The notes beneath the pieces are model-generated. The model was not told where the DNA came from. It saw nothing but the letters and a program-made list of their open reading frames with translations, and did no database searches. Below are positions 1-10,098 of a stretch of 64,000 nt of DNA, in pieces. This stretch comes from an uncultured eubacterium 1-6 (lineage in GTDB: Bacteria > Bacillota > Clostridia > Lachnospirales > Lachnospiraceae), in NCBI GenBank assembly GCA_903789595.1, contig CAIFEZ010000015.1, positions 31,591 to 95,590 of the forward strand, given 5' to 3'. Position numbers and translations under genes: made by a program. Each line of letters begins with the position of its first letter. Position 1 is the first letter of the stretch.

Positions 1-708
1 TGGAAGCATGTAAATCCCGGCCGTCTGTCTCTCACGATGAACAAGGACAGCTTCTACTTTTCCTTCATTCCGCCGAACCAGACCACCGTGCGCAAAAATC
101 TCGATTCCTTTGACAGTATCGACATTCATCTCAGCAGGGCGGACATCGAGCTTCAGAGCGGGGACGGTTATGCCATGATTTACCGAGGTGACAAGGAGGA
201 ATGCCCAACCCTCTCCGTAAAAGACGGGGTTCTGACAGCGGCCGAGCCAAAGGTGAAGAACACGGCTGTCTCCAATCCCTCTCTGGTTCTCACCGTTCCC
301 GGGGACCTGAGCGCGTTAAAGAATATATCTCTCGCCTCCGGCAACGGCGACATCACGATAGATACCGGACGCGAGCTGGCCGCAGATTCCATCATTCTCG
401 ACAGCAGCAACGGGGATCTGGATCTGAACCGCAGCACCGGGAAAAGCCTCACCGCTTCTTCCTCAAATGGCGACATCGATATGGAAGGGATTGCCTTCAC
501 CTCCTCCACACTGGAGACCGGCAACGGGGACGTCTCTGTGACGCTGGCTGACAGTCTCCGGAACTATACCCTATCCGCCAGCACCGGATCCGGTGATATA
601 TCCGTCGGAGACAGCGACTATGACGCCGGTGCCATCCGCGTCGGCGACGGCTCACAGAAGATGAACGTACAGTCCGGCAGCGGAGACATTGACATCGAAG
701 ACGACTGA
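1..708 (+). CDS. DUF4097-type beta-strand repeat protein, 5' end outside the window
   Basis: Frame open from base 1; repeated SGNGDITI/SSNGDLDL/SGSGDISV motifs typical of DUF4097 proteins. Confidence 0.75.
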   Translation, partial: WKHVNPGRLSLTMNKDSFYFSFIPPNQTTVRKNLDSFDSIDIHLSRADIELQSGDGYAMIYRGDKEECPTLSVKDGVLTAAEPKVKNTAVSNPSLVLTVPGDLSALKNISLASGNGDITIDTGRELAADSIILDSSNGDLDLNRSTGKSLTASSSNGDIDMEGIAFTSSTLETGNGDVSVTLADSLRNYTLSASTGSGDISVGDSDYDAGAIRVGDGSQKMNVQSGSGDIDIEDD

Positions 709-716
709 ATCTGTCC

Positions 717-761
717 GGAAAAGGGGCTGCCGCGTCCTCTTGACACGGCAGCCCCTTTTCC
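717..761 (+). terminator. Rho-independent-type hairpin, possibly bidirectional
   Basis: ggaaaaggggctgccg / cggcagccccttttcc inverted repeat just after the stop at 708. Confidence 0.85.
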
Positions 762-913
762 GTTACTTCTCACAGTTTTCACACACCTGACAGGATGACG
801 ATACCCATCTCCATGCCGGAGCATTGCCGCCTGAGAACTCCCCGCCCTGCGAAGTACGATGAACAGGCATTGACTGTTTTCATGAACAGCAGGCTTCCTT
901 TTCAGTTCTTCTG

Positions 914-1147
914 TCACTTCTGCATTTCGGAAACCATGCGGACACTCTCCACATCGTCATTTGTCAGGCGCAGATTTGTGACCATTTCCTTTCCGTCCGG
1001 ACGGGTCACCTTCACCTCAATGATGGTGCCCGGCTCAATCGCCTGCTCACCCACCGCATGCAGAAACATCTGGAACTTCGGGTGCTGACTCTGAAACAGC
1101 TTCAATCTCTCTTTCAGTTTCATTAACATCATCGGATTCATTGCCAT
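914..1147 (-). CDS. Small conserved hypothetical protein (77 aa)
   Basis: Intact ORF with coherent composition; no family recognised. Confidence 0.6.
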   Translation of the reverse strand: MAMNPMMLMKLKERLKLFQSQHPKFQMFLHAVGEQAIEPGTIIEVKVTRPDGKEMVTNLRLTNDDVESVRMVSEMQK

Positions 1148-1185
1148 TTCTGATTCCTTCTTTATTATTATAATGCATAATGACT

Positions 1186-1251
1186 TATCCCGGAGCCGAT
1201 GGCTCCCAAACTCCTCAAATCGAGAGAACCGCAGGTTCTCAAAATTGAAAG
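1186..1251 (+). repeat. Dispersed double-hairpin repeat, family C copy
   Basis: tatcccggagccgatggctcccaaactcctcaaatcgagagaaccgcaggttctc; related copies at 20003, 33189(-), 47416, 58729. Confidence 0.75.
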
Positions 1252-1350
1252 CACAGAATAATTACATCATGATTCGTATATGCAGTCACAGATCATGATT
1301 TACACACGGAGGATCCGGCAAAGATTTTCCGCCATCCTCCTCCGGCATTT

Positions 1351-3177
1351 TCAAACCTCCCGATACCCGGTTTCCAGCAGGGTATCCGCCTTTCGAATCT
1401 GCCGGTCCCAGGTATAAATTCCGTTTACCTCATCCTCGATATCGGTCCACTGTGTATAGACATAGGCGCACAGCCCCTCTTCTCGGCACGCTTCCATCCG
1501 GTCGATCAGGGCGTGAAAAGCCCGTGTATACTCCTCCCGGTCCCGGTATCTGGTTCCATACCCGTAGACCCTTTCACTCGCGCTGTGATCCGGTATCCGG
1601 AAGGGAAGTCCTCCGAATTCGGACAGGACAAACGCTCTGTCCGCCTCTGGCTTCACATGAAACGTATAATGGTAGTAGTGCACGCTCCGGAAATCTCCGC
1701 ATCCCTGGTCGAACCATCCGCTCGCGGAATCGATCAGATGATCCGGGTCCGCCCTTCTCAGGAGATCGGTACACTCCTTCGTCTCAAACTGTCCCCATCC
1801 CTCATTGAAAACAGTCCAGGCAAAAATGCTCGGATGCTCCTTCAGGATTTCGGCGGTCATGACGATCTCTCTCCGGAATTCCTGTCTGCCCGCCTCATTT
1901 TCCCGCGAAAGCAGTTTTTCCTTCTGATCACTGACCGGTATATTCATCCACGCAAGACGCGTGCCGGCCCCGGTGACAAACCAGTCCTTATAGGGTTCTC
2001 CTCCGTTTACGATATCCTGCCAGACCAGGAGCCCGAGCCGGTCGCAGTGATAATACCACCGGTCCGGTTCGATCTTCGCGTGCTTCCGGACGCAGTTGAA
2101 CCCGAATCTCCGCATCTCTGTCAGATCAAAGATCACGGCGCGGTCCGAAGGCGCCGTATAGATACCGTCAGGCCAGTAGCCCTGGTCCAGAACACCGCGC
2201 AGAAAAATCTCCCGGTTGTTCAGACAGATCCGCGGTATCCCCTTTTCGTCTTTCTCCACTGAAATTTTCCGCATGGCGAAATAGCTCGATACGAAATCCT
2301 CGCCCATCGTCACATCAAAAAAATACAGCCAGGGTTCGTCGCAGGTCCACAGATTCATCTTCGGGATTCTTACATTCATCCACTGATTGGACATGCCCGC
2401 GACGATCACCCCCTGCAGAAGCGTATCCTCTTCAATCTCACAGGTCTCATCCTGCGCGATAATCGGCCGCCGGATTCTCACCCGCACCGGAAGGTCGCTG
2501 TCCGACTCCACCAGAATGCTCACATATCCGTGCTCGATATCCGAAACAGTTTCGATATTGTCAATGTGCTGCGCGGAAATTTCCTCCATCCACACCGTCT
2601 GCCAGATTCCGCTGACCGCCGTATAGTACATCCCGCCGCGTCTCAGTCTCTGCTTTCCCCGGGCATGGTAAGAGGAATCACTGAAATCCCTGACCTTCAC
2701 GATCAGCTCATCCGCGCCGCCTCCCTCGGCAGCTTCTTCTCCGGACACATCCTTCTCCGACTGAACCGGCTTCAGATAATCCGTAATATCCATCCAGAAC
2801 GGCAGATATCCTCCCACATGCTTCGCGACGCTCTTTCCGTTCACAATCACCTCGCAGCTCTGATCCACCGCTCCGAAGTGAAGAATAATCCTGCGCCCGG
2901 GATCCCTTCCGGAAAGCTCCGGAAGATATCTGTGGTACCACAGCGTCTCATCCGGCATCAGCTGACGGGACACGCCGGAAAGCACGCTCTCCGGCGAAAA
3001 CGGCACAAGGATCCGGCTCACAAATTTCCCGACCTTCTCCTCCCCCTTCGTGACCGCGTAGTCCCAGTACCCGTTCAGATTCATATAGCTCTTCCGCCTC
3101 AGAAGCTCTCTGGGATACTCCTCCAGCACATGATCCCTGTTCAGCGCCATCCCCCATGGCGTATATAACTGCTTCAT
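1351..3177 (-). CDS. Glycoside hydrolase family 2 protein (beta-galactosidase/beta-glucuronidase-like)
   Basis: LNGYWDYAV, GVLDQGYWPDGIYTAPSD, NCVRKHAKIEPDRWYYHCDRLGLLVWQD, FNEGWGQF and LSEFGG motifs. Confidence 0.9.
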   Translation of the reverse strand: MKQLYTPWGMALNRDHVLEEYPRELLRRKSYMNLNGYWDYAVTKGEEKVGKFVSRILVPFSPESVLSGVSRQLMPDETLWYHRYLPELSGRDPGRRIILHFGAVDQSCEVIVNGKSVAKHVGGYLPFWMDITDYLKPVQSEKDVSGEEAAEGGGADELIVKVRDFSDSSYHARGKQRLRRGGMYYTAVSGIWQTVWMEEISAQHIDNIETVSDIEHGYVSILVESDSDLPVRVRIRRPIIAQDETCEIEEDTLLQGVIVAGMSNQWMNVRIPKMNLWTCDEPWLYFFDVTMGEDFVSSYFAMRKISVEKDEKGIPRICLNNREIFLRGVLDQGYWPDGIYTAPSDRAVIFDLTEMRRFGFNCVRKHAKIEPDRWYYHCDRLGLLVWQDIVNGGEPYKDWFVTGAGTRLAWMNIPVSDQKEKLLSRENEAGRQEFRREIVMTAEILKEHPSIFAWTVFNEGWGQFETKECTDLLRRADPDHLIDSASGWFDQGCGDFRSVHYYHYTFHVKPEADRAFVLSEFGGLPFRIPDHSASERVYGYGTRYRDREEYTRAFHALIDRMEACREEGLCAYVYTQWTDIEDEVNGIYTWDRQIRKADTLLETGYREV

Positions 3178-3554
3178 CTTACCCTTTTACTCCCTTATTA
3201 ACTTTTCTTCAATTGTAAATATAAGTGCTCACGCGCCGGTATATTATACCAAAATCGCCCCCTGTTTACCATCACCCTGCCGCAATCCGGTCTCTAATAA
3301 TAATATCTGTCCTGATTGCCTTCTTCATTTTCTGATAACAGGCGTCCGAAAAACATTTTTAATGAAACATTGTTGTCAGCTCCGATATTCCGGCCCCTCT
3401 GTTTGTAAATTGTGCACATACGCATGATATCCCTCTGTGCAGGGAATTGTAGTCTATGTCTAATATTTTATAATTATTTTATTATTCTTTGTCTGATATA
3501 TACAATTAACACAGTTTTCATACACTTGTGCCGGAATATTTTGTATCAAAAACA

Positions 3555-3583
3555 TTTACCGCAGACTGTAAATATTGTATAAT
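3555..3583 (+). promoter_or_regulatory. Candidate sigmaA promoter upstream of glgC
   Basis: TTTACC - 17 nt - TATAAT. Confidence 0.5.
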
Positions 3584-3679
3584 TGTGTCAAAGCATCCTT
3601 CTGTTTTCTTTACATCGTTTACACTGCATAATAAAAGATGGATGTTCACGAAATTTCCAAAGAAAGCGGGGTTCATTTT

Positions 3680-4818
3680 ATGAGTCAAAATAATATGCTG
3701 GCCATGATCCTGGCCGGCGGACGCGGAAGCCGTCTGAAAGATCTGACGAACAAGGTTGCCAAGCCTGCTGTTTCCTATGGCGGGAAATACCGCATCATCG
3801 ATTTTCCCCTCAGCAACTGCGCCAACAGCGGAATCAATGTCGTCGGCGTTCTGACACAGTATGAGTCTGTCCTTCTGAACAGCTATGTCGCTCAGGGACG
3901 GCGCTGGGGACTCGATTCCAACGGAAGCGGCGTATTCGTGCTGCCTCCTCGTGAGAAAGCGGACGCGGACCTCGACGTTTACCGCGGAACGGCAGACGCC
4001 ATCTCTCAGAACATCGATTTTATCGATTCCTATGAGCCGGAATACCTTCTGATTCTCTCCGGCGACCACATCTACAAGATGGATTACGACAAAATGCTCG
4101 CCTTCCACAAGGAGCACGGCGCGGATGCCACAATCGCAGTCATCGGTGTTCCGATGAAGGAGGCAAGCCGTTTCGGCATCATGAATACCGACGAGAACGG
4201 CAAGATCGTAGAATTCGAGGAGAAGCCGGCGGAGCCCAAGAGCAACCTGGCATCCATGGGTATCTACATCTTCAACTGGAAGCTACTCCGCAAGCTTCTG
4301 ATTGCGGACATGAAGAATCCGGACTCCAGCCACGACTTCGGCAAGGATATCATCCCGACCCTTCTCAATGACGGAAAATCTCTCTGGGCATATCATTCAA
4401 GGGATACTGGAAGGACGTCGGAACCATTGACTCCCTCTGGGAAGCGAATATGGATCTGCTCGATGACAACAGCGGACTGAACCTCGAGGATCCTGCCTGG
4501 AAGATTTACACAGAGGACGCTTCCGCGCTCCCGCAGTACATCGGACCGAACGCCCGGATCAAGACTGCTTTCATCACACAGGGCTGCAAGATTGACGGTG
4601 AGGTTACCCGTTCGGTTCTGTTCACCGGTTCTGTCGTGAAACCGGGAGCTAAGGTGACCGACACGGTTCTGATGCCCGGCGCCGTTGTGGAAGAAGGTGC
4701 CGTTGTCACACGTGCCCTCGTTGCAAACAATGTAAAGATCGGCGCTCACGCCGTGGTCGGCGACGCGAAGAGCGAGGCCATCGAGCTGGTAGCCAGAAAT
4801 GTAAAGGGGGAGGAATAA
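3680..4818 (+). pseudogene. glgC: Glucose-1-phosphate adenylyltransferase GlgC, interrupted by one apparent 1-nt deletion near 4396
   Basis: N-terminal part in ORF 3638-4480 ([31 protein letters not shown]); C-terminal part continues in another frame through 4818. [18 protein letters not shown] is restored by adding one T at cattcaag. Confidence 0.85.
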
Positions 4819-4821
4819 ATC

Positions 4822-5937
4822 ATGGCATCTGCATTTGGAATCATTACTTCATCCGCCAATCACATCAAGATCGAGGGAATGCAGGATTACCGCCCCATGG
4901 GCGCGTTTTCCTTTGCCGGAAGATATCGTGTCATCGACTTCCCGATCTCCAATATGAGCAACAGCGGCATAGATAATATTCAGGTATACGTAAGAGAAAA
5001 TCCCCGCTCCCTCGCCGAGCATCTGGGAAATGAAGGCGCCTTCAACATCAACTCCAAGAAGGGCAAGCTCCAGCTTCTGTTCTCCGACAACAGTACCGCG
5101 AACGATGTGTACAACACCGATGTAGCAGGTTTTGCCGAGAACATGAACATCATCTCCAGAAAAACGCAGGAGTATGTCATCGTTGCTCCCAGCTACATGG
5201 TCTACACACAGAATTACAACGAGCTTCTGGAGCAGCACATCGCCTCCGGAGCCGACATTACCCTCCTGTATCACCATGTAAATAACGCGAAGGAATCCTT
5301 CCTCCACTGTGACACCCTCGATCTGAACAAGCAGAAGGGCGTCCTCGCCATTGAGCGGAATACGGGAACCGCGAACGCCAAGAACATCTTCATGGACACC
5401 TATGTCATGAAGAAGGAGCTGTTCATGACCCTGATCCGGGAGGCGCAGAAGCTCTCCTCCATCTACACGATGTCCCAGATCATCAACTCCGAGGTGAATG
5501 ATCTGGATGTCAGAGGCGTCGCTCATCGCGGATACTTCGCGACCGTCACCGATTTCAAGAGCTACTTCGAAGCCAATCTCGATCTGATCGATGTAGATAA
5601 CGCAAACAGCCTGTTCAACGAGAACTGGCCCATCTACACCGTCACCAGTGATGCCGCTCCCACAAAATACTACGAGCAGGCAGAGGTCCGGAACTCTCTT
5701 GTCTCCAACGGCTGCTCGATCAAAGGCCTTGTGGAGAACAGCGTCATCGGCCGTGGCGTGACCATCGAGGACGGTGCCGTGGTGAAGAACAGCGTCATCC
5801 TCGCATATTCCAGAATCGGCAACGGTGTACACATCGAGAACCAGGTAGTCGACAAATGGGCGCAGGTCATCCATGCAAAGGAGATCATCGGAACTCCGGA
5901 GAAGCCGGGATACATCAAGCGCGACGACATTCTCTGA
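4822..5937 (+). CDS. glgD: Glucose-1-phosphate adenylyltransferase regulatory subunit GlgD
   Basis: GlgC-like paralog with RPMGAFSFAGRYRVIDFPISNMSNSGI, directly downstream of glgC. Confidence 0.92.
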   Translation: MASAFGIITSSANHIKIEGMQDYRPMGAFSFAGRYRVIDFPISNMSNSGIDNIQVYVRENPRSLAEHLGNEGAFNINSKKGKLQLLFSDNSTANDVYNTDVAGFAENMNIISRKTQEYVIVAPSYMVYTQNYNELLEQHIASGADITLLYHHVNNAKESFLHCDTLDLNKQKGVLAIERNTGTANAKNIFMDTYVMKKELFMTLIREAQKLSSIYTMSQIINSEVNDLDVRGVAHRGYFATVTDFKSYFEANLDLIDVDNANSLFNENWPIYTVTSDAAPTKYYEQAEVRNSLVSNGCSIKGLVENSVIGRGVTIEDGAVVKNSVILAYSRIGNGVHIENQVVDKWAQVIHAKEIIGTPEKPGYIKRDDIL

Positions 5938-5952
5938 TATTCTCTGACATTC

Positions 5953-6000
5953 AAAACGGGGCTTCCGCACGAACTTCATCGTACGAAAGCCCCGTTTTCC
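5953..6000 (+). terminator. Rho-independent-type hairpin after glgD
   Basis: aaaacggggctt ... aagccccgtttt. Confidence 0.85.
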
Positions 6001-6001
6001 G

Positions 6002-6217
6002 TCAGTCAAACACTGCCACGGCTCCTACCGGACAGATCTCTCTGCACTCACCGCAGTGCCTGCAGTCCTCCTGACGGATCACCGCCATGCTTCCCTTCAG
6101 ATCAATACAGTGCTGCGGGCACTGCGTGATGCACTTCCCGCACGCAATGCAGCTGCTCTGTATATAGTATTCATTCTCCTCATCCATGATACTTCTCCGT
6201 CGGCCGCCCCGCTTCAA
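6002..6217 (-). CDS. 2x[4Fe-4S] ferredoxin
   Basis: CIACGKCITQCPQHC and CRHCGECREICPVGA motifs; overlaps the marR stop by 4 nt. Confidence 0.9.
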   Translation of the reverse strand: MKRGGRRRSIMDEENEYYIQSSCIACGKCITQCPQHCIDLKGSMAVIRQEDCRHCGECREICPVGAVAVFD

Positions 6218-6651
6218 TCCTCTTCAATCCCGCCGAGAAGCTTGTAGAGCAGACGGTACAGCTCCCTTGCCTCATCCGGCTCCAGATTCACGCACTTTTC
6301 CATTTTCTTCGGAACCTGAACAGCCCTCTCCTGAAGCTCCTCGCCGCGTTCCGTGATCTGCACCATGAGATTGCGCTCGTCATGGGTGGAACGATGCCGG
6401 ATGATATACCCCTTCTGCTCCAGCTTCTTCAAAAGCGGCGTCAGCGTTCCGGAATCCAGGAACAGACATTTGCCGAGTTCCTTGACATTTGTCTGCTTTT
6501 TCTCCCAGAGAACCATCATCGTAATATACTGCGTATAGGTAAGATCCAGCTCATCAAGGATAGGTTTATATCTTCGCACAACCTCCTTCGAGGCCGCATA
6601 TAACGGAAAACAAAGCTGATTTTGCAGCCGGATACAATCATATTTACTCAT
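6214..6651 (-). CDS. MarR family transcriptional regulator
   Basis: LDLTYTQYITMMVLWEKKQTNVKELGKCLFLDSGTLTPLLKKLEQKGYI. Confidence 0.9.
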   Translation of the reverse strand: MSKYDCIRLQNQLCFPLYAASKEVVRRYKPILDELDLTYTQYITMMVLWEKKQTNVKELGKCLFLDSGTLTPLLKKLEQKGYIIRHRSTHDERNLMVQITERGEELQERAVQVPKKMEKCVNLEPDEARELYRLLYKLLGGIEED

Positions 6652-6843
6652 TCACGAATACTCCTTCACGCGCAGCATTTAATTGCTTGCAATTAGATTA
6701 TACCCGATTCTACGATTCTGTCAACCTCGCATTTCCGTCTGTGAAATCCCTGTCTTCCAGGCATTCACGCTAAACTGCTCAGGCAACGATTTATTTCATA
6801 GCGCCTTTGCCTTCCATCCACACCCTCGGCCGTAATCCGCCGC

Positions 6844-7416
6844 TCATGGGAGCGTATTCCCCTTCTCCTCCCAGAAATCCACCGGCTCATAATCCTGCAG
6901 CTTCGCCAGAAATCCTCTCTCCTTCAGCGCCTTCTGTATGTCGTCGAGAATCTCCTCTGACTCCGCGGACACCGTATGATAATGATAGCCGGACGTGGTG
7001 TTCTTCAGAAGCCGGGACTTTCCGCTTTCGATCTCCTTCATGTACCGGTCCACATCTCTGCGGGACCGGATGTTCAGCCTGCCGCGCATAACCCCGTATA
7101 CCTTGTGATAGACGAACACGTCCTCCACGGTTCCGCCCAGATCGACGATCAGAGTAAGCTCCTCACGGGTGTCCTGGTCTGAGTGCACGGTCTTGAATAC
7201 ACGGGTCACTGCCTCCGGTTTCCGAAGGACATATCCCCTCGCCGTAGATTCGATCTCATTTCCCGCCGCGCGGATCAATGCGATATCCTGTACAATCACC
7301 TGACGGCTTACGTGAAATATTTCCGCAAGATGTCCGCCCGAAACGGGCTTCCGGTTCTCCTTCAGAATCTGCATCAATTTCTCTCTTCGCTGATCTCCGC
7401 TGATCTCCTTTTCCAA
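6844..7416 (-). CDS. niaR: HTH plus 3H-domain transcriptional repressor, NiaR-like
   Basis: N-terminal HTH_11-like region; C-terminal 3H-type region with VFVYHKVYGVMRGRL and SGYHYHTVSAES. Confidence 0.75.
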   Translation of the reverse strand: MEKEISGDQRREKLMQILKENRKPVSGGHLAEIFHVSRQVIVQDIALIRAAGNEIESTARGYVLRKPEAVTRVFKTVHSDQDTREELTLIVDLGGTVEDVFVYHKVYGVMRGRLNIRSRRDVDRYMKEIESGKSRLLKNTTSGYHYHTVSAESEEILDDIQKALKERGFLAKLQDYEPVDFWEEKGNTLP

Positions 7417-7422
7417 CTCTGC

Positions 7423-8310
7423 TCACCTCGTTCCTGTGTTTTCTTCCTTCCCGCGGCCGCACGCCGCATCAGCCGCCCACTGATGGCTGCGAAATTCACG
7501 GGGAGAGGTATGATAATGTTCCATAAACACACGGTTAAAGGTCCTCTGACTGCCAAATCCGACATCCATGCAGATGTCCGTAATCGGTTCATCGGTGCGG
7601 TGAAGCAGCTGCGCCGCATATTCCAGCCGGACCTCGTTCAGATACTGATTGAAATTCCGGTGGAACGTACCGGAAAAAATCCTGGAGAGCGCGTACGGGC
7701 TGATTCCGAGATCGTGCGCCATCTGGGTCAGCGTAAGCGGTTCCCGGAACTTTCCCGTGATATAGGAAACCATCCGGTAAATGATGTCGTCACTGCCCAC
7801 CATGGATTTGTCAATCAGCTTGATGCACGGCAGACATCTGGCCATGATGATATTCACATACGCCTGCTGAAGGACCTCACGGACTCTGTCCTCGGGAGAG
7901 CTTCCCGTCCGCCACTGATGAAAAAGAGGACTTCCCTGCTCCAGCTGATAGAGCGTGTCCAGCGCGTGCCGGATATCCGGATGCACGTTCTCGGCACCGA
8001 TCACCGGATACTCCGGCGACTTCTGCTGCATGACGGATCCGAAGGCGTCAGCCATAGAAGGCGAGGCGAGAAGATAATATGCGGTGCACTCGCAGCTGTC
8101 GAACACCTGATAATGATGAATCAGCTCCGGGAAAACGATGCCAAGGTCGCCTTCCTCCATATGGTACAGCATTTCTCCCACCCCGAGCTCCAGCGTGCCC
8201 TTCATGACATATACGAATTCCAGCGATTTATGAAGATGCGGAGAAGCATGAACGGACTGCCTCAGCTCAATCTGCAGATTATTCTTGGTCTCGGTGTATA
8301 ATGGAAGCAT
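7423..8310 (-). CDS. AraC family transcriptional regulator
   Basis: N-terminal cupin-like region; C-terminal double HTH ITDICMDVGFGSQRTFNRVFMEHYHTSPREFR. Confidence 0.9.
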   Translation of the reverse strand: MLPLYTETKNNLQIELRQSVHASPHLHKSLEFVYVMKGTLELGVGEMLYHMEEGDLGIVFPELIHHYQVFDSCECTAYYLLASPSMADAFGSVMQQKSPEYPVIGAENVHPDIRHALDTLYQLEQGSPLFHQWRTGSSPEDRVREVLQQAYVNIIMARCLPCIKLIDKSMVGSDDIIYRMVSYITGKFREPLTLTQMAHDLGISPYALSRIFSGTFHRNFNQYLNEVRLEYAAQLLHRTDEPITDICMDVGFGSQRTFNRVFMEHYHTSPREFRSHQWAADAACGRGKEENTGTR

Positions 8311-8453
8311 ACGTCCTCCTTCGCAAAAAATGTCTTGTTTTCAGATGTTACCTGGCATGTATTATAGCAAATACCGGTGTATTCTACAAACATCAAATGA
8401 GACCCATGGAGCAGTCAAGGCTTATTCGGCAGCTGTTCACGCACCGCTAAAAC

Positions 8454-8515
8454 GGCAAAGATTTTATGGTCCCTTTGACGGAGTATTACCGGCTGTTTAA
8501 AGTTTTTTCCGGTTT
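8454..8515 (+). repeat. Dispersed family A repeat end
   Basis: ggcaaagattttatggtccctttgacggagtattaccggctgtttaaagttttttccg, nearly matching 22462-22522. Confidence 0.65.
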
Positions 8516-8621
8516 GCGGTACAGCAGTGCCGGAGAGATGTTTTCTGAAAGAAGCGTACAGCCTGCCAGCCACAGCCATTTACTATGGCTTTCCTATAAA
8601 TCCTTTCACTTTCATCAAAAG

Positions 8622-8675
8622 AAGTCCTGTATAGTATCCCCCTTTTATTTCAACTATACAGGACTTCTGTTTTTT
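8622..8675. terminator. Long bidirectional terminator hairpin
   Basis: agaagtcctgtatagt / actatacaggacttct, 16-bp perfect arms, T tract on the + side and tttt on the - side; lies downstream of the fab operon. Confidence 0.75.
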
Positions 8676-8720
8676 ATCTGATTTTTGTATGTTCTTGCTT
8701 GATCTCTTCTTACTTTTGTC

Positions 8721-8784
8721 TGTTCTGATTTTGCCCGTTCTGATTTTTATCCGCTCTGATTTTATCTGCTATCATTTTTATTTC
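8721..8784. repeat. About 16-bp degenerate tandem repeat, about 4 units
   Basis: gttctgattttgccc / gttctgatttttatcc / gctctgattttatct / gctatcatttttattt. Confidence 0.7.
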
Positions 8785-8815
8785 GTTTTCATTCCTGCTG
8801 CCCGTTTACTCTTTT

Positions 8816-9319
8816 TCACTCTGGCACTTCCCGCTCCCTGCTGTAGGACGGTACGTCCTTCATCTGCTCCTCCTGGATGATGGTCAGCGTATGATAGAAA
8901 TCCTCGATTTCCTTCTCGCTCATCTTGCCTTCGACCTTGTCCAGAACTCTGTCCACATAGGAGCTGCTGACATTGTAGTAGTCGATGTACTTCTGGGTGA
9001 CCTGAAGATAGTACTCTCTGTGGTCCTGGCTGGACCGGATCTTCTGCAGGTATCCCTTCCGGATCAGGCTGTTCACCTTATAAGCGGCGTTTGGCGACGA
9101 AATCTGAATGAAACTGGCGAATTCATTGATCGTCGGATTCTTCATGGCATAGATCACTTCCATACAGAAGGTTTCCACCGTGGTAAGCGTCGCCTCGCGG
9201 TTGTCAAAATTCCGGAACACCTCCCGGTAAAAGTGCAGCTTGAAGTTTGTATACACCTCTGTGAAAAGCTCCTTCGTCTTCCTTGCTTTTTCTTTCAGCT
9301 CATCTCCTGCAGAACTCAT
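8816..9319 (-). CDS. MarR family regulator at the end of the fab operon (FabT-like by position)
   Basis: wHTH PTINEFASFIQISSPNAAYKVNSLIRKGYLQKIRSSQDHREYYLQVT; GGGGAGG SD before ATG 9319. Confidence 0.8.
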   Translation of the reverse strand: MSSAGDELKEKARKTKELFTEVYTNFKLHFYREVFRNFDNREATLTTVETFCMEVIYAMKNPTINEFASFIQISSPNAAYKVNSLIRKGYLQKIRSSQDHREYYLQVTQKYIDYYNVSSSYVDRVLDKVEGKMSEKEIEDFYHTLTIIQEEQMKDVPSYSREREVPE

Positions 9320-9492
9320 AAATACCTCCCCGGACCGCAATAATATAGATAAATAGTAGCACATCCGGAAGCCCTCCGCAATTCATCCGTATCAGCCGGT
9401 ATGAGCATCTGCTGTTCACAGCCCGACTTTTTACGGCCGGGATTTTTCGGTACGTTAATGCTCAGGCTAAGGTGCTGTAAAATCTTTTCCGT

Positions 9493-9930
9493 TTATTCTT
9501 TCGGGTCTGTGACCGCGAAAGAGAGTTCTGCCGTCACGGCGGTTTTTCCGTCCACGGAAGCGACGGCCTTTCCGAAACCTATGGGGCCTTTTCTTCCGAT
9601 AATCTCGCAATGCATCTCCAGAACATCGCCGGGTATGACCGGTCTGCGGAACCGCGCCTGTCTGACGCCGCCGAAGAATACAAGCTTTCCCTTATTCTCC
9701 TCCTCCGTCAGCAGCGCAACGGCGCCGGTCTGCGCAAGGGCCTCAAGCACAAGAACGCCCGGCATCACCGACTGAACCGGAAAATGGCCGCAGAACTGCA
9801 TCTCGTTCACCGAGACGCACTTCCTCCCGTCCGCGTATTTTCCGGGCTCGCAGTCCGTGATCCGGTCCACCAGAAGAAACGGATAGCGGTGCGGAAGGAT
9901 TTTTTTGATTTCATCTGAATTAAACTGCAT
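9493..9930 (-). CDS. fabZ: 3-hydroxyacyl-ACP dehydratase FabZ
   Basis: ILPHRYPFLLVDRI, GHFPVQSVMPGVLVLEALAQTGA. Confidence 0.96.
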   Translation of the reverse strand: MQFNSDEIKKILPHRYPFLLVDRITDCEPGKYADGRKCVSVNEMQFCGHFPVQSVMPGVLVLEALAQTGAVALLTEEENKGKLVFFGGVRQARFRRPVIPGDVLEMHCEIIGRKGPIGFGKAVASVDGKTAVTAELSFAVTDPKE

Positions 9931-9989
9931 GATTTTCTACTCTTTCTCTAATTTTCTACTCTTTCTCAACCATTTCTTTCGCTGTACTG

Positions 9990-10054
9990 TATAAACTCTT
10001 CGAAAATGCAGACCGGCCGCCGTCCGCGAAGCGAGCAGAAGGCTGAATGCAATT
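9990..10054 (+). repeat. Dispersed family D repeat
   Basis: actcttcgaaaatgcagaccggccgccgtccgcgaagcgagc ... gctgaatgcaatt; similar at 27212 and 30279. Confidence 0.6.
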
Positions 10055-10098
10055 ATCTGTTATTTTCCGCTTTCCTGGGCGCTGCCATTCAATTATCT

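Noticed and set aside
4390-4400. Programmed -1 frameshift in glgC
   Set aside because: No slippery heptamer and GlgC is not known to need frameshifting; a 1-nt indel or sequencing error is simpler.
4849-6009. 386-aa minus-strand ORF opposite glgD
   Set aside because: Antisense to well-recognised GlgD; no family match.
8622-8675. Terminator of an independent plus-strand ncRNA
   Set aside because: The hairpin is bidirectional and is adequately explained as the terminator of the fab operon on the minus strand; no plus promoter was evident.
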